A stretch of DNA of 64,000 nucleotides from Oleomonas cavernae (GTDB lineage Bacteria > Pseudomonadota > Alphaproteobacteria > Zavarziniales > Zavarziniaceae): positions 1,888,001 to 1,952,000 of the forward strand of contig NZ_QYUK01000011.1 in assembly GCF_003590945.1 (NCBI RefSeq), in the 5' to 3' direction. The position numbers and the translations under genes are program-made. Within the stretch, counting starts at the first letter, position 1. Every line of letters begins with the position of its first letter. Shown piece after piece: positions 54,906-64,000 of the stretch. The notes beneath the pieces are model-generated. The model made no database searches and was not told the DNA's origin. It saw only the letters and a list, made by a program, of their open reading frames with translations.

Positions 54906-55862
54906 TTACGCCGCCGCGCGGGCACCCTTGCTCAGGCCCAGCATGACCTTCAGGTTCTGCACCGCGGCACCCGAGGCGCCCTTGCCCAGATTGTCGAGGC
55001 GGGCGACCAGCAGGGCCTGGCCGCGCGCCTCGTTGCCGAACACGCGCAGTTCCAGGCGGTCGGTATCGTTCAGGGCCTCGGGCTCGATCCGGCCCTTGAG
55101 GTCGGCGGCGGGCTGCACGCTGACCAGGTCGCTACCCTGGAAATAGGCGGCGAGCAGGGCTTCCAGGTCGCCCGGCTTGGGCGCGCCCGCCAACAGGTCG
55201 AGATGCAGCGCCACCGTCACCAGCATACCCTGGCGGAAGGTGCCGACCGAGGGGATGAAGATCGGCCGCCGGACCAGCCCGGTGTAATTGTGGATCTCGG
55301 GCACATGCTTGTGCTCGAGGGTCAGGCCGTAGAGTTCGAAGGCCGGCGCCCGGTGCGCCTCGTAATCCTCGATCATCGACTTGCCGCCGCCCGAATAGCC
55401 CGAGACGGCATGAACGGCGATGGGATAGTCGGCCGGCAGCACGCCCGCCTCGACCAGCGGCTTCAACAGCGCGATGGCACCGGTGGGATAACAGCCGGGA
55501 TTGGTGACGTGACGCGACGCGGCGATCGCCGCCGCCTGTTCCGGCGCCATCTCTGGAAAGCCGTAGACCCAGCCGGGCGCCACCCGGTGCGCGGTCGAGG
55601 CATCGAGGATGCGCGGCGCGGCATCGCCCAATTCGGCCGCCAGGGCGACGGATTCCTTGGCGGCGTCGTCGGGCAGGCACAGCACCACTGCATCGACCTG
55701 CGCCATCAGTTCCTTGCGGGCGGCGGGGTCCTTGCGCTTGTCATTGTCGATACTCCGGACGGTGATACCAGGCACGTCGCGCAGGCGGTCACGGATGCCA
55801 AGCCCGGTGGTGCCGGCCTCGCCGTCGATGAACACGCTCGCACTGCCTGCTGCCTTGGTCAC
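54906..55862 (-). CDS. argC: N-acetyl-gamma-glutamyl-phosphate reductase
   Basis: 318 aa from the GTG at 55862, with GGAG 8 nt upstream; an ATG at 55895 would add 11 basic residues. NADPH-dependent third step of arginine synthesis. NAD(P) site near [14 protein letters not shown]; catalytic Cys in [15 protein letters not shown]; later [18 protein letters not shown] and HKHVPEI with the catalytic His. It is the type 2 (short) ArgC form. A REP-like palindrome lies just downstream. Confidence 0.95.
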   Translation of the reverse strand: MTKAAGSASVFIDGEAGTTGLGIRDRLRDVPGITVRSIDNDKRKDPAARKELMAQVDAVVLCLPDDAAKESVALAAELGDAAPRILDASTAHRVAPGWVYGFPEMAPEQAAAIAASRHVTNPGCYPTGAIALLKPLVEAGVLPADYPIAVHAVSGYSGGGKSMIEDYEAHRAPAFELYGLTLEHKHVPEIHNYTGLVRRPIFIPSVGTFRQGMLVTVALHLDLLAGAPKPGDLEALLAAYFQGSDLVSVQPAADLKGRIEPEALNDTDRLELRVFGNEARGQALLVARLDNLGKGASGAAVQNLKVMLGLSKGARAAA

Positions 55863-55911
55863 TGTCTCAACTCCGCTTCTTCGCCGTCGCACCATATCAT
55901 GGGGCGAGGCC

Positions 55912-56993
55912 CTACAATATATTCGCCGCGCGCAACACTTTCATGAATACGGTGGGCAGCCCGACATCGGGCAGGTGGGCCGGCCGGTGCCATTCCCCGG
56001 CCACGGCGAAGTCCGCCACCTTGGCCACTTCAACCCCCAGGATCAGGTGGAAATGGGTGAAGGTGTGTTCCACCGGCTTGGGCAGGGCGCGCCAGTCGGC
56101 CGGGCACGGCGGGGTGCCGGCGGGTGCGGCACCTTCCGTCCAGATCGTGCCGGGCACTTCCATCATGCCGCCCAGCAGGCCCGTGGGGGCCGGCGGCGCA
56201 GCAGCACGGCGCCGTCGCGACCGCGGATGGCGACATAGGCGGTGCCCAGGCGGGTCGGCCGCTCGGCCTTCTCGGCCTTGACCGGGTAGAGGGCGGCATC
56301 CCCTGTCGCCGCACCGTCGCACCAGCGCGCGACCGGGCAGCGGCCGCACAGGGGCCCACGCGGCAGGCAGATCGTGGCGCCCAGGTCCATCATGGCTTGG
56401 GCGAAGTCGCCCGGCCGGTCGGCCGGCACCAGGCTTTGCGCCAGGTCGCGGATTTCCGGCTTGGCCTGGGGCATCGACTCGGCAATCCGGTAGAGCCGGC
56501 TCACCACCCGCTCGACATTGCCGTCGACCGCGGCCACGGGGCGGCCGAAGGCAATGGCGCCGATGGCGCCGGCGGTATAGCCGCCGATGCCCGGCAGCTT
56601 GGCCAGGCCCTCGACCGTGTCGGGAAAGCGCCCGCCCTTGGCCGCCACGGCGCGGGCGCAGGCATGGAGGTTGCGGGCGCGGGCGTAGTAGCCAAGGCCG
56701 GCCCATTCCGCCAAAACATCCTCGATCGGGGCGTTGGCGAGCGCGATCACCGTCGGGAAGCGGTCGAGAAAGCGCCCGAAGCGCGAGAGGACGGTTGCCA
56801 CCGTGGTCTGTTGCAGCATGATCTCGGACAGCCAGACCCGGTAAGGGTCGGCCGCGACGCCGGGATCGGCGCGCCACGGCAGGCGGCGGCGATGGCCGTC
56901 GTACCAGGCGAGCAAGGCCGCGGCGAGGCCGCTGCGGGGCCTGGACGCGGGAACCGGAAGGTCAAAGGCGAATTCGGAATCGACGGGCGGCAT
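55912..56993 (-). pseudogene. mutY: A/G-specific adenine glycosylase, frameshifted once in a C run
   Basis: MutY removes adenine mispaired with 8-oxoG. From the ATG at 56993: catalytic Glu57 in WLSEIMLQQT, HhH region LPGIGGYTAGAI, Asp157 in AAVDGNVERV, and Cys209-x6-Cys216-x2-Cys219-x5-Cys225 for the 4Fe-4S cluster. Near 56183-56187 a run of five C (coding strand) is one short; with one base added RRRPP continues TGLLGGMMEVPGTIW, the start of the NUDIX-like C-terminal domain, to the stop at 55912 (360 aa). As written it ends early in ARACWAA. A housekeeping repair gene argues for an assembly error. Confidence 0.88.
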
Positions 56994-57013
56994 CGGCCCA
57001 TTAGAGTGGCGCA

Positions 57014-57529
57014 ATGAGCGGGCGATCAACCAAGACCTTCGAACCTTCGGCGCAACGGCGGTTTCGGACCGAGCGTGCCGCCGCGCGCCTGCCCGCCCTG
57101 CTGCGCAGCGTGACCGGAAAGCGCGGCTTTGCGGCGGCCGAGATCATTACCCATTGGCCCCTGATCGTGGGCGAGCGCCTGGCCGACTGCACCCTGCCGG
57201 AACGGCTGAAGTTTGATCGCGGCGAGAATCAGGGCGGTACCCTGGAGGTCCGAGTCGAAGGGCCGCTGGCCCTGGAGCTGCAGCACCTGGAACCCCAGAT
57301 CATCGAGAAGGTGAACAGCTTCTGCGGTTTCCAGGCCACGGCCCGGCTTAAAATCTCCCGCGGCCGCTTGCCGCCGCGCAAGCGCCCCCGCCCGCCCCTG
57401 CCGCCCCTGCCGGCCGAGGAGAAAGCGGCGATCGACCGCATGGTGGCCACAATCACCGACGATCATTTGCGCGCCGCCCTGTCTGCCCTGGGCCAGGCAA
57501 TCCGCGCCCGAGCCCTCGCCGAGCGATGA
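57014..57529 (+). CDS. DUF721 (DciA-like) protein
   Basis: 171 aa. N-terminal basic part, then FAAAEIITHWPLIVGERLADCTLPERLKF and strands LEVRVEGPLALELQHLEPQIIEKVNSFCG, the DUF721/DciA core. DciA proteins load or assist the DnaB helicase in bacteria that lack DnaC. The C-terminal extension is basic and proline-rich (RGRLPPRKRPRPP). It is divergent from mutY with only 20 bp between the starts, so their promoters must overlap the coding ends. Confidence 0.85.
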   Translation: MSGRSTKTFEPSAQRRFRTERAAARLPALLRSVTGKRGFAAAEIITHWPLIVGERLADCTLPERLKFDRGENQGGTLEVRVEGPLALELQHLEPQIIEKVNSFCGFQATARLKISRGRLPPRKRPRPPLPPLPAEEKAAIDRMVATITDDHLRAALSALGQAIRARALAER

Positions 57530-57605
57530 CGGCGACGCCTATATCTAGCGTGTCAACAAATCATCTGCCTTTACGACCCCCAACATCTTGTGGTGAGATT
57601 ACAGA

Positions 57606-58313
57606 ATGAATACGCGACGTACGATCCTGACCGGCGCCGGCATCGTGGCCGTGGGTGGCCTTGGCTGGCTGGCCGTGGATCGCCTCGGCCTGCTCGAGAA
57701 GAAGCCGGCCGCGACCGGCCAGGCCCCGGCCGCCCCCGCGGCGGCGCCCGCCCCGGCAAGCCCGCCGCCGGCTGCTGTCCCCGCTGCCGCGGTTGACGGC
57801 GCCTTCGTCCTGGGCTCGCCCGATGCCAAGGTCACGGTCATCGAATATGCCTCGATGACCTGCCCGCATTGCGCCCACTTCGCGACCACGACCTTCGCCG
57901 AGGTCAAGAAGCAGTTCATCGACACCGGCAAGATCCGGTTCGTCTATCGCGATTTCCCGCTCGACGGGGTCGCCCTGCGGGCTTCCATGCTGGCCCAATG
58001 CGCCGGCGCTGAGCGGGTCGAGCCGCTGATCGAACTGCTGTTCCGCTCCCAGGCGACCTGGGCCCGCGCAGCCGATCCGATCGCCGCCCTGAAGCAGACG
58101 GTGAAGCTGGCCGGTGTCGGCGATGGCCAAGCCGACGCCTGCCTGGCCGACGAGGCCCTGAAGAACAAGGTCGCGCAGTCGCGCTTCAATGCCGAGCGCG
58201 ACTTCAAGATCGAGTCGACGCCCAGCTTCGTGATCGGGACCAAGGTCGCGTCCGGTGCGTTGACCATCGAAGAATTCACCAAGTTCCTGAAGGACAACGG
58301 CCTGCCCGACTGA
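57606..58313 (+). CDS. DsbA-family thiol-disulfide oxidoreductase
   Basis: 235 aa. An N-terminal MNTRRTILTGAGIVAVGGLGWL segment anchors or exports it (twin arginine present); a proline/alanine linker of about 30 residues follows. Thioredoxin-fold active site C86-P-H-C89 and cis-Pro in IESTPSFVIG. The SDQ of DsbA is absent and VYRDFPL is kept, as in the DsbA-like group of alphaproteobacteria that often precedes smc. It oxidises or isomerises disulfides in the periplasm. Confidence 0.9.
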   Translation: MNTRRTILTGAGIVAVGGLGWLAVDRLGLLEKKPAATGQAPAAPAAAPAPASPPPAAVPAAAVDGAFVLGSPDAKVTVIEYASMTCPHCAHFATTTFAEVKKQFIDTGKIRFVYRDFPLDGVALRASMLAQCAGAERVEPLIELLFRSQATWARAADPIAALKQTVKLAGVGDGQADACLADEALKNKVAQSRFNAERDFKIESTPSFVIGTKVASGALTIEEFTKFLKDNGLPD

Positions 58314-58343
58314 GGCAGGCCGTGACAGACAATCGAGGGGGCA

Positions 58344-61300
58344 ATGGTCCAGTTCTCAAAACTGCGGCTGTCGGGCTTTAAGTCCTTCGTCGATCCGACG
58401 GAAATGGTCATCCACCCCGGCATGACCGGCATCGTCGGCCCGAACGGTTGCGGCAAGTCCAACCTCCTCGAAGCCCTGCGTTGGGTCATGGGCGAAACCT
58501 CGGCCAAGCTGATCCGTGGCTCGGAAATGGACGACGTGATCTTTGCCGGCACGTCGACCCGCCCGTCCCGCAACCTGGCCGAAGTCTCCCTCGTCCTCGA
58601 CAATTCGCAACGCTTGGCGCCGGTCGCCTTCAACGACCATGCCGAACTCGAAATCTCGCGCCGGATCGAGCGCGAGGCCGGCAGCGCCTATCGCATCAAC
58701 GGCAAGGAAGTCCGCGCCCGCGACGTCCACCTGCTGTTCGCCGATGCCTCGGTCGGTGCCCGCTCCCCCGCCCTGGTGGGTCAGGGCCGCATCGGCGCGA
58801 TCATCAATTCCAAGGCGCGCGACCGCCGCGCCATCCTGGAAGAGGCCGCCGGCATCGCCGGCCTGCATTCCAGGCGCCACGAGGCCGAACTGCGCTTGAA
58901 GGCGGCGGAAGGCAACCTGGTCCGCGTCGACGACGTGATGGGGCAGTTGACCAACCAGTTGAATGCCTTGAAGCGCCAGTCGCGCCAGGCCACCCGCTAC
59001 CGCAACGTTCAGGGCCAGATCCGCAAGGGCGAGGCCGTCGTCCTGCACCTGAAATGGCTGGATGCTGAGGCCGCCCTGCAGGCCGCCCGCGCCGACCTGA
59101 CCGCGGCCCAGGCGGCGGTGGCGGCGGCGACCGAATTCGCCACCCACACGGTCAACCAGGAAAACGCCGTCGCCGACCAGATCAACCCGCTGCGCGAGGC
59201 GGAAGCCGAAACCGCCCAGGCCCTGCACCGCCTGGTGGTCGAGCGCGACGGCCTGGCGCTGGAGGAAAAGCGCGCGCGCGAGGCCCTGGCCCGCCTGGCC
59301 GCCGCGATCGAAACCATTATGCGCGACGGCGTGCGCGAGGAGACCCTGCTGACCGACGCCCGCGCGGCGCTGGAGCGGCTGTCGATCGAGCGCGAGGGAC
59401 TTGTCGCCGCCGAGGAGGATTCCGGCCTGGACGCCGAGGCGGCCGAAGCCGCCGTCGTTGCCGCCGCCGAGCAGTTGCAGGCGCGCGAGGCCGAACTCGA
59501 CAAGGCCAATCGCGACCTGGCCGCCGTCGAGGCCCGCCGCCACAGCCTCGAGCGCGAGTTGCGCGACCTGATGGGGCGGCTGGAACGCCTGACCCAGGCC
59601 CGCGGCCAGCTCGACCAGGATGCCCAGCGCATCGCCGAGGAACGCGCCCGCGCGGTCGCCCTGGCCGACCTGACCGAGAAGGTCGAGATCGCCCAGGCCG
59701 CCCTGGAGGCAGCCGAGGACGCCGTGGCCGACGCCGAAGCGGCGCGCGCCCAGGCCCACACCACGGAATCGGAATCCCGTGAGGCCCTGCGCCTGGCGGA
59801 AGCCGCCGCCGGCAAGATCGCCGCCGAGGAAAAGGCCCTGGCCAGCCTGCTGGCGGCCGATGCCGGCAGCCTGTGGCCGCCGGTGGTCGATGCCCTGGCG
59901 GTCGAGAAGGGCTTCGAGACCGCCCTGGGCGCCGCCTTGGGCGACGATCTCTCGGTGCCGGCCGACGAGGCCGCCCCGGTCCACTGGGCCACCCTGCCCG
60001 ATTATGACCAGGCCCCCGCCCTGCCGGCCGGCGTGGCCCCCTTGTCGGACTATGTCCTGGCCCCCGCCGCCCTGTCGCGCCGCTTGGCCCAAATCGGCGT
60101 GGTCGACAAGACCGCCGGCAAGGCCCTGCATGCAAGCCTGGCCCCCGGCCAGATGCTGGTCAGCCGCGAGGGCGACGTCTGGCGCTGGGACGGCTTCACC
60201 GCCGCCGCCGAGGCACCGACCGCCGCCGCCATCCGCCTCGCCCAGCGCAACCGCTTGAAGGAACTGGCGGCCGAGCGCCAGACCCTGGAGGCCGTCGCCG
60301 CCGAGGCTCGCTTCGGCTTCGAGGCCGCGCGCAATGCGGCACAAGTGGCCCAGGCGAGCGAAATGGAAACCCGCCGCCGGGTGCGCGAGGCCAATGACAG
60401 CCTGAACCGCGCCCGCGAGGAGGAAGCCCGCGCCGGCCGCGAGGCCGCCGCCCGCGAGGCCCGCGCCAATGCCCTGGCCGAATCCGCCGAGCGGATTGCC
60501 CGCGATATCGCCGAGGTTGCCGGCGCCCGCGACAAGGCGCAGGCGGCACAGGCCGAATTGCCGGCCCGCCTCCAGCTCGAGGAACTGCGCGCCCACCTGC
60601 TGCGCGAGGTCGAGGCCCTGCGCGCCGCCCAGTCGCAGGCCCGCGCCGCCCGCGACGGCCTGAAGCGCGAGGTCGAGGCGCGGCGCAAGCGCCTGGCCGA
60701 TGTCACCGCCGAACTCCAGGCCTGGAGCCGGCGCGCGGAATCGGCCGAACGCCAGATGAGCCAACTCGTGGAACGCCGGACGATCGCCGAGGAAGAACGC
60801 GAGGAACTGGCCGGCCGGCCCGAGGAATTGCACGACGCGGCTGCCGCCCTGGCCGACCGGATCGAAGCGGCGGAACTGGCCCGCCGCGCCGCGGCCGACG
60901 CCCTGGCCCAGGCCGAGCGCGGCCTGACCGAGTCCCGCCGCAACGCCCGCGCCGCCGAGAGCGAGGCCGGCAGCCGGCGCGAAGCCCGCGTCCGGGCCGA
61001 GGCCGGCGTCGAGCAGGCCCAGATCCGCCGCCGCGAACTGGCCGAGCGCGTGCTCGAGGAACTCGACTGCAAGCCCGAGGAAATCTTAGGCCAGGCCGAC
61101 CTGGACGAAGGCGATCCTCTGCCCGTCCTGGCCGAACTCGAGGCCCGCCTCGACCGGCTGCGGCGCGAGCGTGACGGCATCGGCCCGGTGAACCTGCGAG
61201 CCGAGCAGGAATCGGAAGAAATCGAAGGCACCATCGGCTCGATGACCGCCGAGCGGGAAGACCTGGTCGCCGCGATCGCCAAGCTGCGCGCCTCGATCGG

Positions 61301-61805
61301 CTCGCTCAACCGCGAGGGCCGGGAGCGCCTGCTGGCCGCCTTCGAGCAGGTGAACCAGCATTTCACCAGCCTGTTCACCCGCCTGTTCGGCGGCGGCCGG
61401 GCCTATCTGGCGCTGACCGAGTCCGAGGACCCGCTCGAGGCCGGGCTGGAAATCTTCGCCTCGCCGCCGGGCAAGAAATTGCAGGTGCTCTCGCTGCTGT
61501 CGGGCGGCGAGCAGGCGCTGACCGCGCTGTCGCTGATCTTCGCCGTGTTCATGGTCAACCCCTCGCCGATCTGCGTGCTCGACGAAGTGGACGCGCCGCT
61601 GGACGATGCCAATGTCGTGCGCTTCTGCGACCTGGTCGACGAGGTGGCCAAGGAGACGGGCACCCGCTTCCTGGTCGTCACCCACCACGGCCTGACCATG
61701 CAGCGCATGGACCGCCTGTTCGGCGTCACCATGTCCGAACCCGGCGTCAGCCAGCTCGTCTCGGTCGACCTGTCCCGCACGCCGGAATTATTGGCGGCGG
61801 AGTAG
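58344..61805 (+). CDS. smc: chromosome segregation protein SMC
   Basis: 1153 aa, full length. Walker A GPNGCGKSNLLEALRW near residue 34, two long coiled coils (about 170-500 and 640-980) broken by a hinge domain (about 500-630), then signature LLSGGEQALTALSLIF and Walker B CVLDEVDAPLDDAN near 1080. Compacts and segregates the chromosome with ScpA/ScpB. Preceded after 30 nt by the DsbA-like gene. The coiled-coil DNA is very alanine/glutamate-rich and gives long open frames on the other strand that are not genes. Confidence 0.97.
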   Translation: MVQFSKLRLSGFKSFVDPTEMVIHPGMTGIVGPNGCGKSNLLEALRWVMGETSAKLIRGSEMDDVIFAGTSTRPSRNLAEVSLVLDNSQRLAPVAFNDHAELEISRRIEREAGSAYRINGKEVRARDVHLLFADASVGARSPALVGQGRIGAIINSKARDRRAILEEAAGIAGLHSRRHEAELRLKAAEGNLVRVDDVMGQLTNQLNALKRQSRQATRYRNVQGQIRKGEAVVLHLKWLDAEAALQAARADLTAAQAAVAAATEFATHTVNQENAVADQINPLREAEAETAQALHRLVVERDGLALEEKRAREALARLAAAIETIMRDGVREETLLTDARAALERLSIEREGLVAAEEDSGLDAEAAEAAVVAAAEQLQAREAELDKANRDLAAVEARRHSLERELRDLMGRLERLTQARGQLDQDAQRIAEERARAVALADLTEKVEIAQAALEAAEDAVADAEAARAQAHTTESESREALRLAEAAAGKIAAEEKALASLLAADAGSLWPPVVDALAVEKGFETALGAALGDDLSVPADEAAPVHWATLPDYDQAPALPAGVAPLSDYVLAPAALSRRLAQIGVVDKTAGKALHASLAPGQMLVSREGDVWRWDGFTAAAEAPTAAAIRLAQRNRLKELAAERQTLEAVAAEARFGFEAARNAAQVAQASEMETRRRVREANDSLNRAREEEARAGREAAAREARANALAESAERIARDIAEVAGARDKAQAAQAELPARLQLEELRAHLLREVEALRAAQSQARAARDGLKREVEARRKRLADVTAELQAWSRRAESAERQMSQLVERRTIAEEEREELAGRPEELHDAAAALADRIEAAELARRAAADALAQAERGLTESRRNARAAESEAGSRREARVRAEAGVEQAQIRRRELAERVLEELDCKPEEILGQADLDEGDPLPVLAELEARLDRLRRERDGIGPVNLRAEQESEEIEGTIGSMTAEREDLVAAIAKLRASIGSLNREGRERLLAAFEQVNQHFTSLFTRLFGGGRAYLALTESEDPLEAGLEIFASPPGKKLQVLSLLSGGEQALTALSLIFAVFMVNPSPICVLDEVDAPLDDANVVRFCDLVDEVAKETGTRFLVVTHHGLTMQRMDRLFGVTMSEPGVSQLVSVDLSRTPELLAAE

Positions 61806-61830
61806 ACCCGCCGAGGTCACCCCCAACCGC

Positions 61831-61927
61831 CATTCCGGCGCAGGCCGGAATCCATTGGCGGGCGGATGGAGATTTCCCCTGAATATCTCGCTGCCGGGGC
61901 CATGGATCCCGGCCTGCGCCGGGACGA
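61831..61927. repeat. diverged CATTCCGGCGCAGG palindromic repeat after smc
   Basis: Arms 61831-61855 and 61902-61927 pair with a few mismatches; class as at 31816 but with CGCAGG in place of CGAAGG. Possible terminator of smc. Apart from this hairpin and the promoter below, the 391-bp gap up to atpI shows no gene. Confidence 0.6.
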
Positions 61928-62076
61928 CGGCGGCGTTTTCAAGGCACGGTACGGGAGGACCCACCAGGGTTGTGCCCGTCCCCTTGCCGCAGTGCGGCGC
62001 GAGTCGGCCTGCGGCACCTTGCCTCTCCCCTACTTTTTGTTGAGATATCAAAGACTTGACCCAGGGCTTTTGTGCC

Positions 62077-62105
62077 TTGACGAGGATGCACGCCGCACAT
62101 ACTCT
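62077..62105 (+). promoter_or_regulatory. candidate promoter of the atp F0 operon
   Basis: TTGACG at 62077-62082 and TACTCT at 62100-62105 lie 17 bp apart, about 92 bp before atpI. An extra TTGACC occurs 22 bp upstream. The only good match in the intergenic gap. Confidence 0.4.
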
Positions 62106-62196
62106 GCGCGCGCCTTGGCTGGGGGTTGAGGCGCTGGGTTTGGTGTGGCCCTTTGGCACTCGCTTTGAGTCTCTCAAGAAGAGTAGCTTTAGGACC

Positions 62197-62538
62197 ATGG
62201 CTGACGATCCGCTACCATCCCTAGCCGATCTTGACCGCCGTCTTAAGGAGGCGCGTGACACCGTTGTCGGTCCGCCGGAACGGGAAACGCCGCCGCCGAC
62301 GTCGAGCGCTTACGGATCGGCCATGCGTCTCGGCGTCGAATTCAGTTCTGGATTCGTCGTCGGCGGGTTGATCGGGTGGGCTCTGGACCGATGGTTCGGG
62401 ACAAGACCGTGGCTGATGGTGACGTTTTTCTTCCTGGGCGCCGCGGCCGGGATGTTGAACGTGATCCGTGTCGTGCGCCGCATGCAAGCGGAAGCCGATG
62501 CGCAGGCCGATGAGGACAGTGATTTAAAGCGTGGCTGA
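62197..62538 (+). CDS. atpI: AtpZ/AtpI family F0F1 assembly protein
   Basis: 113 aa from the ATG at 62197. Two membrane helices (about 43-66 and 74-94: FSSGFVVGGLIGWALDRWFG and TFFFLGAAAGMLNVIRVVRR) with acidic tails, the AtpI/AtpZ layout. Assists c-ring assembly or Mg2+ supply. First gene of the F0 operon, 15 nt before atpB. Confidence 0.85.
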   Translation: MADDPLPSLADLDRRLKEARDTVVGPPERETPPPTSSAYGSAMRLGVEFSSGFVVGGLIGWALDRWFGTRPWLMVTFFFLGAAAGMLNVIRVVRRMQAEADAQADEDSDLKRG

Positions 62539-62553
62539 CATTCGAGGTTCGAC

Positions 62554-63306
62554 ATGGCCGCTGGCGGCGAAGCGCATGGCCCCCTTCATCAGTTCGAGAT
62601 CGTAAGACTCGTCGACCTGAACATCGGCGGCGTGGACATCTCGTTCACCAACTCCGCCATGTGGATGGTGATCGCCGTCGTCCTGGTCACGGGCTTCATG
62701 ATGCTTGCGACGTCGCGCGCCGCGATCGTCCCGGGCCGGCTCCAGTCGGTGGCCGAACTCTCCTACGAGTTCATCGCCAACCTGATCAAGGATACCGCCG
62801 GCACCCAGGGGCTGAAATACTTCCCCTTCATCTTCACCATCTTCGTGTTCGTGCTGGCCGCGAACATGCTGGGCATGGTGCCCTATTCCTTCACCTTCAC
62901 CAGCCATCTGGCGGTGACTGCCACCATGGCGCTGGTGATCATCATCGCCATCACGGTGCTGGGTTTCGTGAAGCACGGCTTTGGTTTCCTGCACGTGTTC
63001 CTGCCCTCGGGCGTGCCGATGTGGCTGGCGCCCCTGCTGATCTTCATCGAAGTGCTGTCCTACCTCACCCGTCCGGTCAGCCTCTCGGTTCGTCTCTTCG
63101 CCAACATGATGGCGGGCCACACCACCTTGAAGGTCTTCGCGGGCTTCGTCGTGGCGCTGGGCCTCTTCGGTGTGGCGCCCCTGGTCTTCGTGGTTGCCTT
63201 GACCGCGCTCGAAGTTCTGATCGCGTTCCTGCAGGCCTATATCTTCACGATCCTGACCTGCATCTACCTGAACGACGCGCTTCACCCCACCACTAATCAC
63301 CCCTAA
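62554..63306 (+). CDS. atpB: ATP synthase F0 subunit a
   Basis: 250 aa. Multi-span membrane protein with the essential Arg180 in VSLSVRLFANMMAGH and conserved LNDALHP end. Forms the proton half-channels against the c-ring. In the order a-c-b', as in other alphaproteobacteria. Confidence 0.97.
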   Translation: MAAGGEAHGPLHQFEIVRLVDLNIGGVDISFTNSAMWMVIAVVLVTGFMMLATSRAAIVPGRLQSVAELSYEFIANLIKDTAGTQGLKYFPFIFTIFVFVLAANMLGMVPYSFTFTSHLAVTATMALVIIIAITVLGFVKHGFGFLHVFLPSGVPMWLAPLLIFIEVLSYLTRPVSLSVRLFANMMAGHTTLKVFAGFVVALGLFGVAPLVFVVALTALEVLIAFLQAYIFTILTCIYLNDALHPTTNHP

Positions 63307-63345
63307 ACGAGCACTCACGCTCCCTACTCTAGAAGGAATTCTTCC

Positions 63346-63570
63346 ATGGAACTCGATGCTGCCAAGATGATCGGCGCTGGCCTCGCGACCCTCGGCCTCG
63401 GCGGCGTGGGCATCGGCCTCGGCACCCTGTTCGGCAACTTCGTCGCCGGCGCCCTGCGCAACCCGGCCGCGGCCCCCAAGGTGTTCCCGAACCTGCTGCT
63501 GGGCGTCGCCCTGACCGAAGCGCTGGGCATCTTCTCGCTGCTGATCGGCCTGCTCGTCCTGTTCGGCTGA
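63346..63570 (+). CDS. atpE: ATP synthase F0 subunit c
   Basis: 74 aa hairpin of two membrane helices. [21 protein letters not shown] in helix 1, polar loop [10 protein letters not shown], and proton-binding Glu58 in [13 protein letters not shown]. The glycine motif is the GxGxG-like form of H+ (not Na+) c-subunits. Confidence 0.97.
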   Translation: MELDAAKMIGAGLATLGLGGVGIGLGTLFGNFVAGALRNPAAAPKVFPNLLLGVALTEALGIFSLLIGLLVLFG

Positions 63571-63606
63571 TCCCGGCTCAATCCATCCGGGATAGGAACC
63601 AGGATC

Positions 63607-64000
63607 ATGCGGCACATATTGTTAGGCGCGTGCTTCGCGCTCGGCTCCGTCTCCACGGCGTTGGCCGAGGCGGCGGAGGGAGCTGCGAAGAAGGGCATGC
63701 CTCAGCTCCGCTTCGAGGACTTCCCGCCGCAGATCTTCTGGCTCGTCGTCACCTTCACCCTGCTCCTGATCTTGCTCAGCACCCTGGTGCTGCCCAAGCT
63801 GAAGGGCACGATCGAAGGCCGCCAGGCCAAGATCGAAGGCGACTTCGCGCTGGCGGCCAGCCTGAAGGACGAAGCCCAGGCAGCGATCGCGGCCTACGAC
63901 AAGGCGCTGGCCGAGGCACGTAACCGTGCCAATGCCATCGCCGCCGAGGCCCGGGCCAAGATCGAAGCCGCGGTCGCCGTGCGCAAGGCCGAACTCGAGG
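63607..64000 (+). CDS. ATP synthase F0 subunit b' (3' end beyond the window)
   Basis: From the ATG at 63607 (AGGA upstream), open to the window end. An N-terminal signal-like segment (MRHILLGACFALGSVSTALAE), one membrane helix (IFWLVVTFTLLLILLSTLVLP) and the start of a charged coiled coil. The leader peptide and its place before the expected b gene mark the b' type of alphaproteobacteria and photosynthetic bacteria. Forms the peripheral stalk. Confidence 0.9.
   Translation, partial: MRHILLGACFALGSVSTALAEAAEGAAKKGMPQLRFEDFPPQIFWLVVTFTLLLILLSTLVLPKLKGTIEGRQAKIEGDFALAASLKDEAQAAIAAYDKALAEARNRANAIAAEARAKIEAAVAVRKAELE

Noticed and set aside
58356-60833. An 825-codon open frame antisense to smc, and similar long antisense frames (for example opposite the ABC transporter genes at 32936-35584)
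   Set aside because: They consist of low-complexity Gly/Ala/Gln/Arg-rich sequence expected from the complement of GC-rich coding DNA, have no family motifs and lie entirely over clear genes.

Overview
This is a GC-rich (roughly two-thirds G+C) alphaproteobacterial chromosome segment. The lineage is read from a CcrM-type GANTC methylase behind rnhB, an ETF-ubiquinone oxidoreductase, an argC / mutY / DciA-like / DsbA-like / smc run, and an ATP synthase F0 operon ordered I-a-c-b' with the photosynthetic-bacterium/alphaproteobacterial type b' subunit. A Rhodospirillales-like organism fits, but species cannot be settled from the sequence alone. No rRNA, tRNA, CRISPR array, prophage or autonomous insertion sequence was seen.

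Layout. 1-5.1 kb: an exported protein of unknown function, an amidase, a DUF445 membrane protein, an RTX (calcium-binding) secreted protein and a small barrel-like protein. 5.3-10.2 kb: a chaperone-usher pilus operon (two pilin-like subunits, usher, chaperone) behind a good sigma-70-type promoter; convergent to it lies a gene that joins a tandem MshEN (c-di-GMP-binding type) module to a short pilin-like exported domain. 10.3-16.7 kb: lipoprotein hydrolase, ispE, TPR lipoprotein, ETF-QO, uracil-DNA glycosylase and an orphan DinJ/RelB antitoxin. 16.9-19.6 kb: an ECF42-type sigma factor operon (DGPF protein, sigma factor, VOC protein, SRPBCC protein), divergent from a Baeyer-Villiger-type monooxygenase. 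21.4-31.8 kb: lytic transglycosylase, MoaB, a hybrid histidine kinase with an ethylene-receptor-like sensor, a DUF938 methyltransferase, a tandem pair of paralogous winged-helix proteins, and a DUF4173 / response regulator / sensor kinase set. 32-39.1 kb: HutC-like repressor divergent from a polar amino-acid ABC importer, a histidine-ammonia-lyase homologue that lacks the Ala-Ser-Gly MIO motif, a SolA-like flavin oxidase and DUF3297. 39.1-47.9 kb: assorted accessory genes and regulators (LysR, AraC, TetR), a serine hydrolase, a phosphotransferase. 47.9-48.3 kb: a REP doublet split by a 246-bp MITE-like element. 48.3-64 kb: radical SAM protein, pyruvyl transferase, DUF2182/DUF1326 pair, rnhB-ccrM, DUF4160/DUF2442 pair, DUF2867, argC, mutY, dciA-like, dsbA-like, smc and the start of the atp operon.

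Five genes (usher, pilus chaperone, ECF42 sigma factor, sensor kinase at 30.2 kb, mutY) are each broken once, and each is repaired exactly by restoring one base in a G or C run. Because the defect has the same sign and context every time and mutY is a housekeeping gene, undercalled homopolymers in the assembly are the likeliest cause; they are listed as pseudogenes only because that is how the given sequence reads.

The most unusual content is (i) the MshEN-pilin fusion beside the pilus operon, (ii) the ETR1-like kinase, which keeps all seven residues I compared with the plant ethylene-binding site, (iii) the MIO-less HAL homologue in an importer/oxidase operon, and (iv) the MITE that carries one REP doublet and sits inside another with a 12-bp target duplication.
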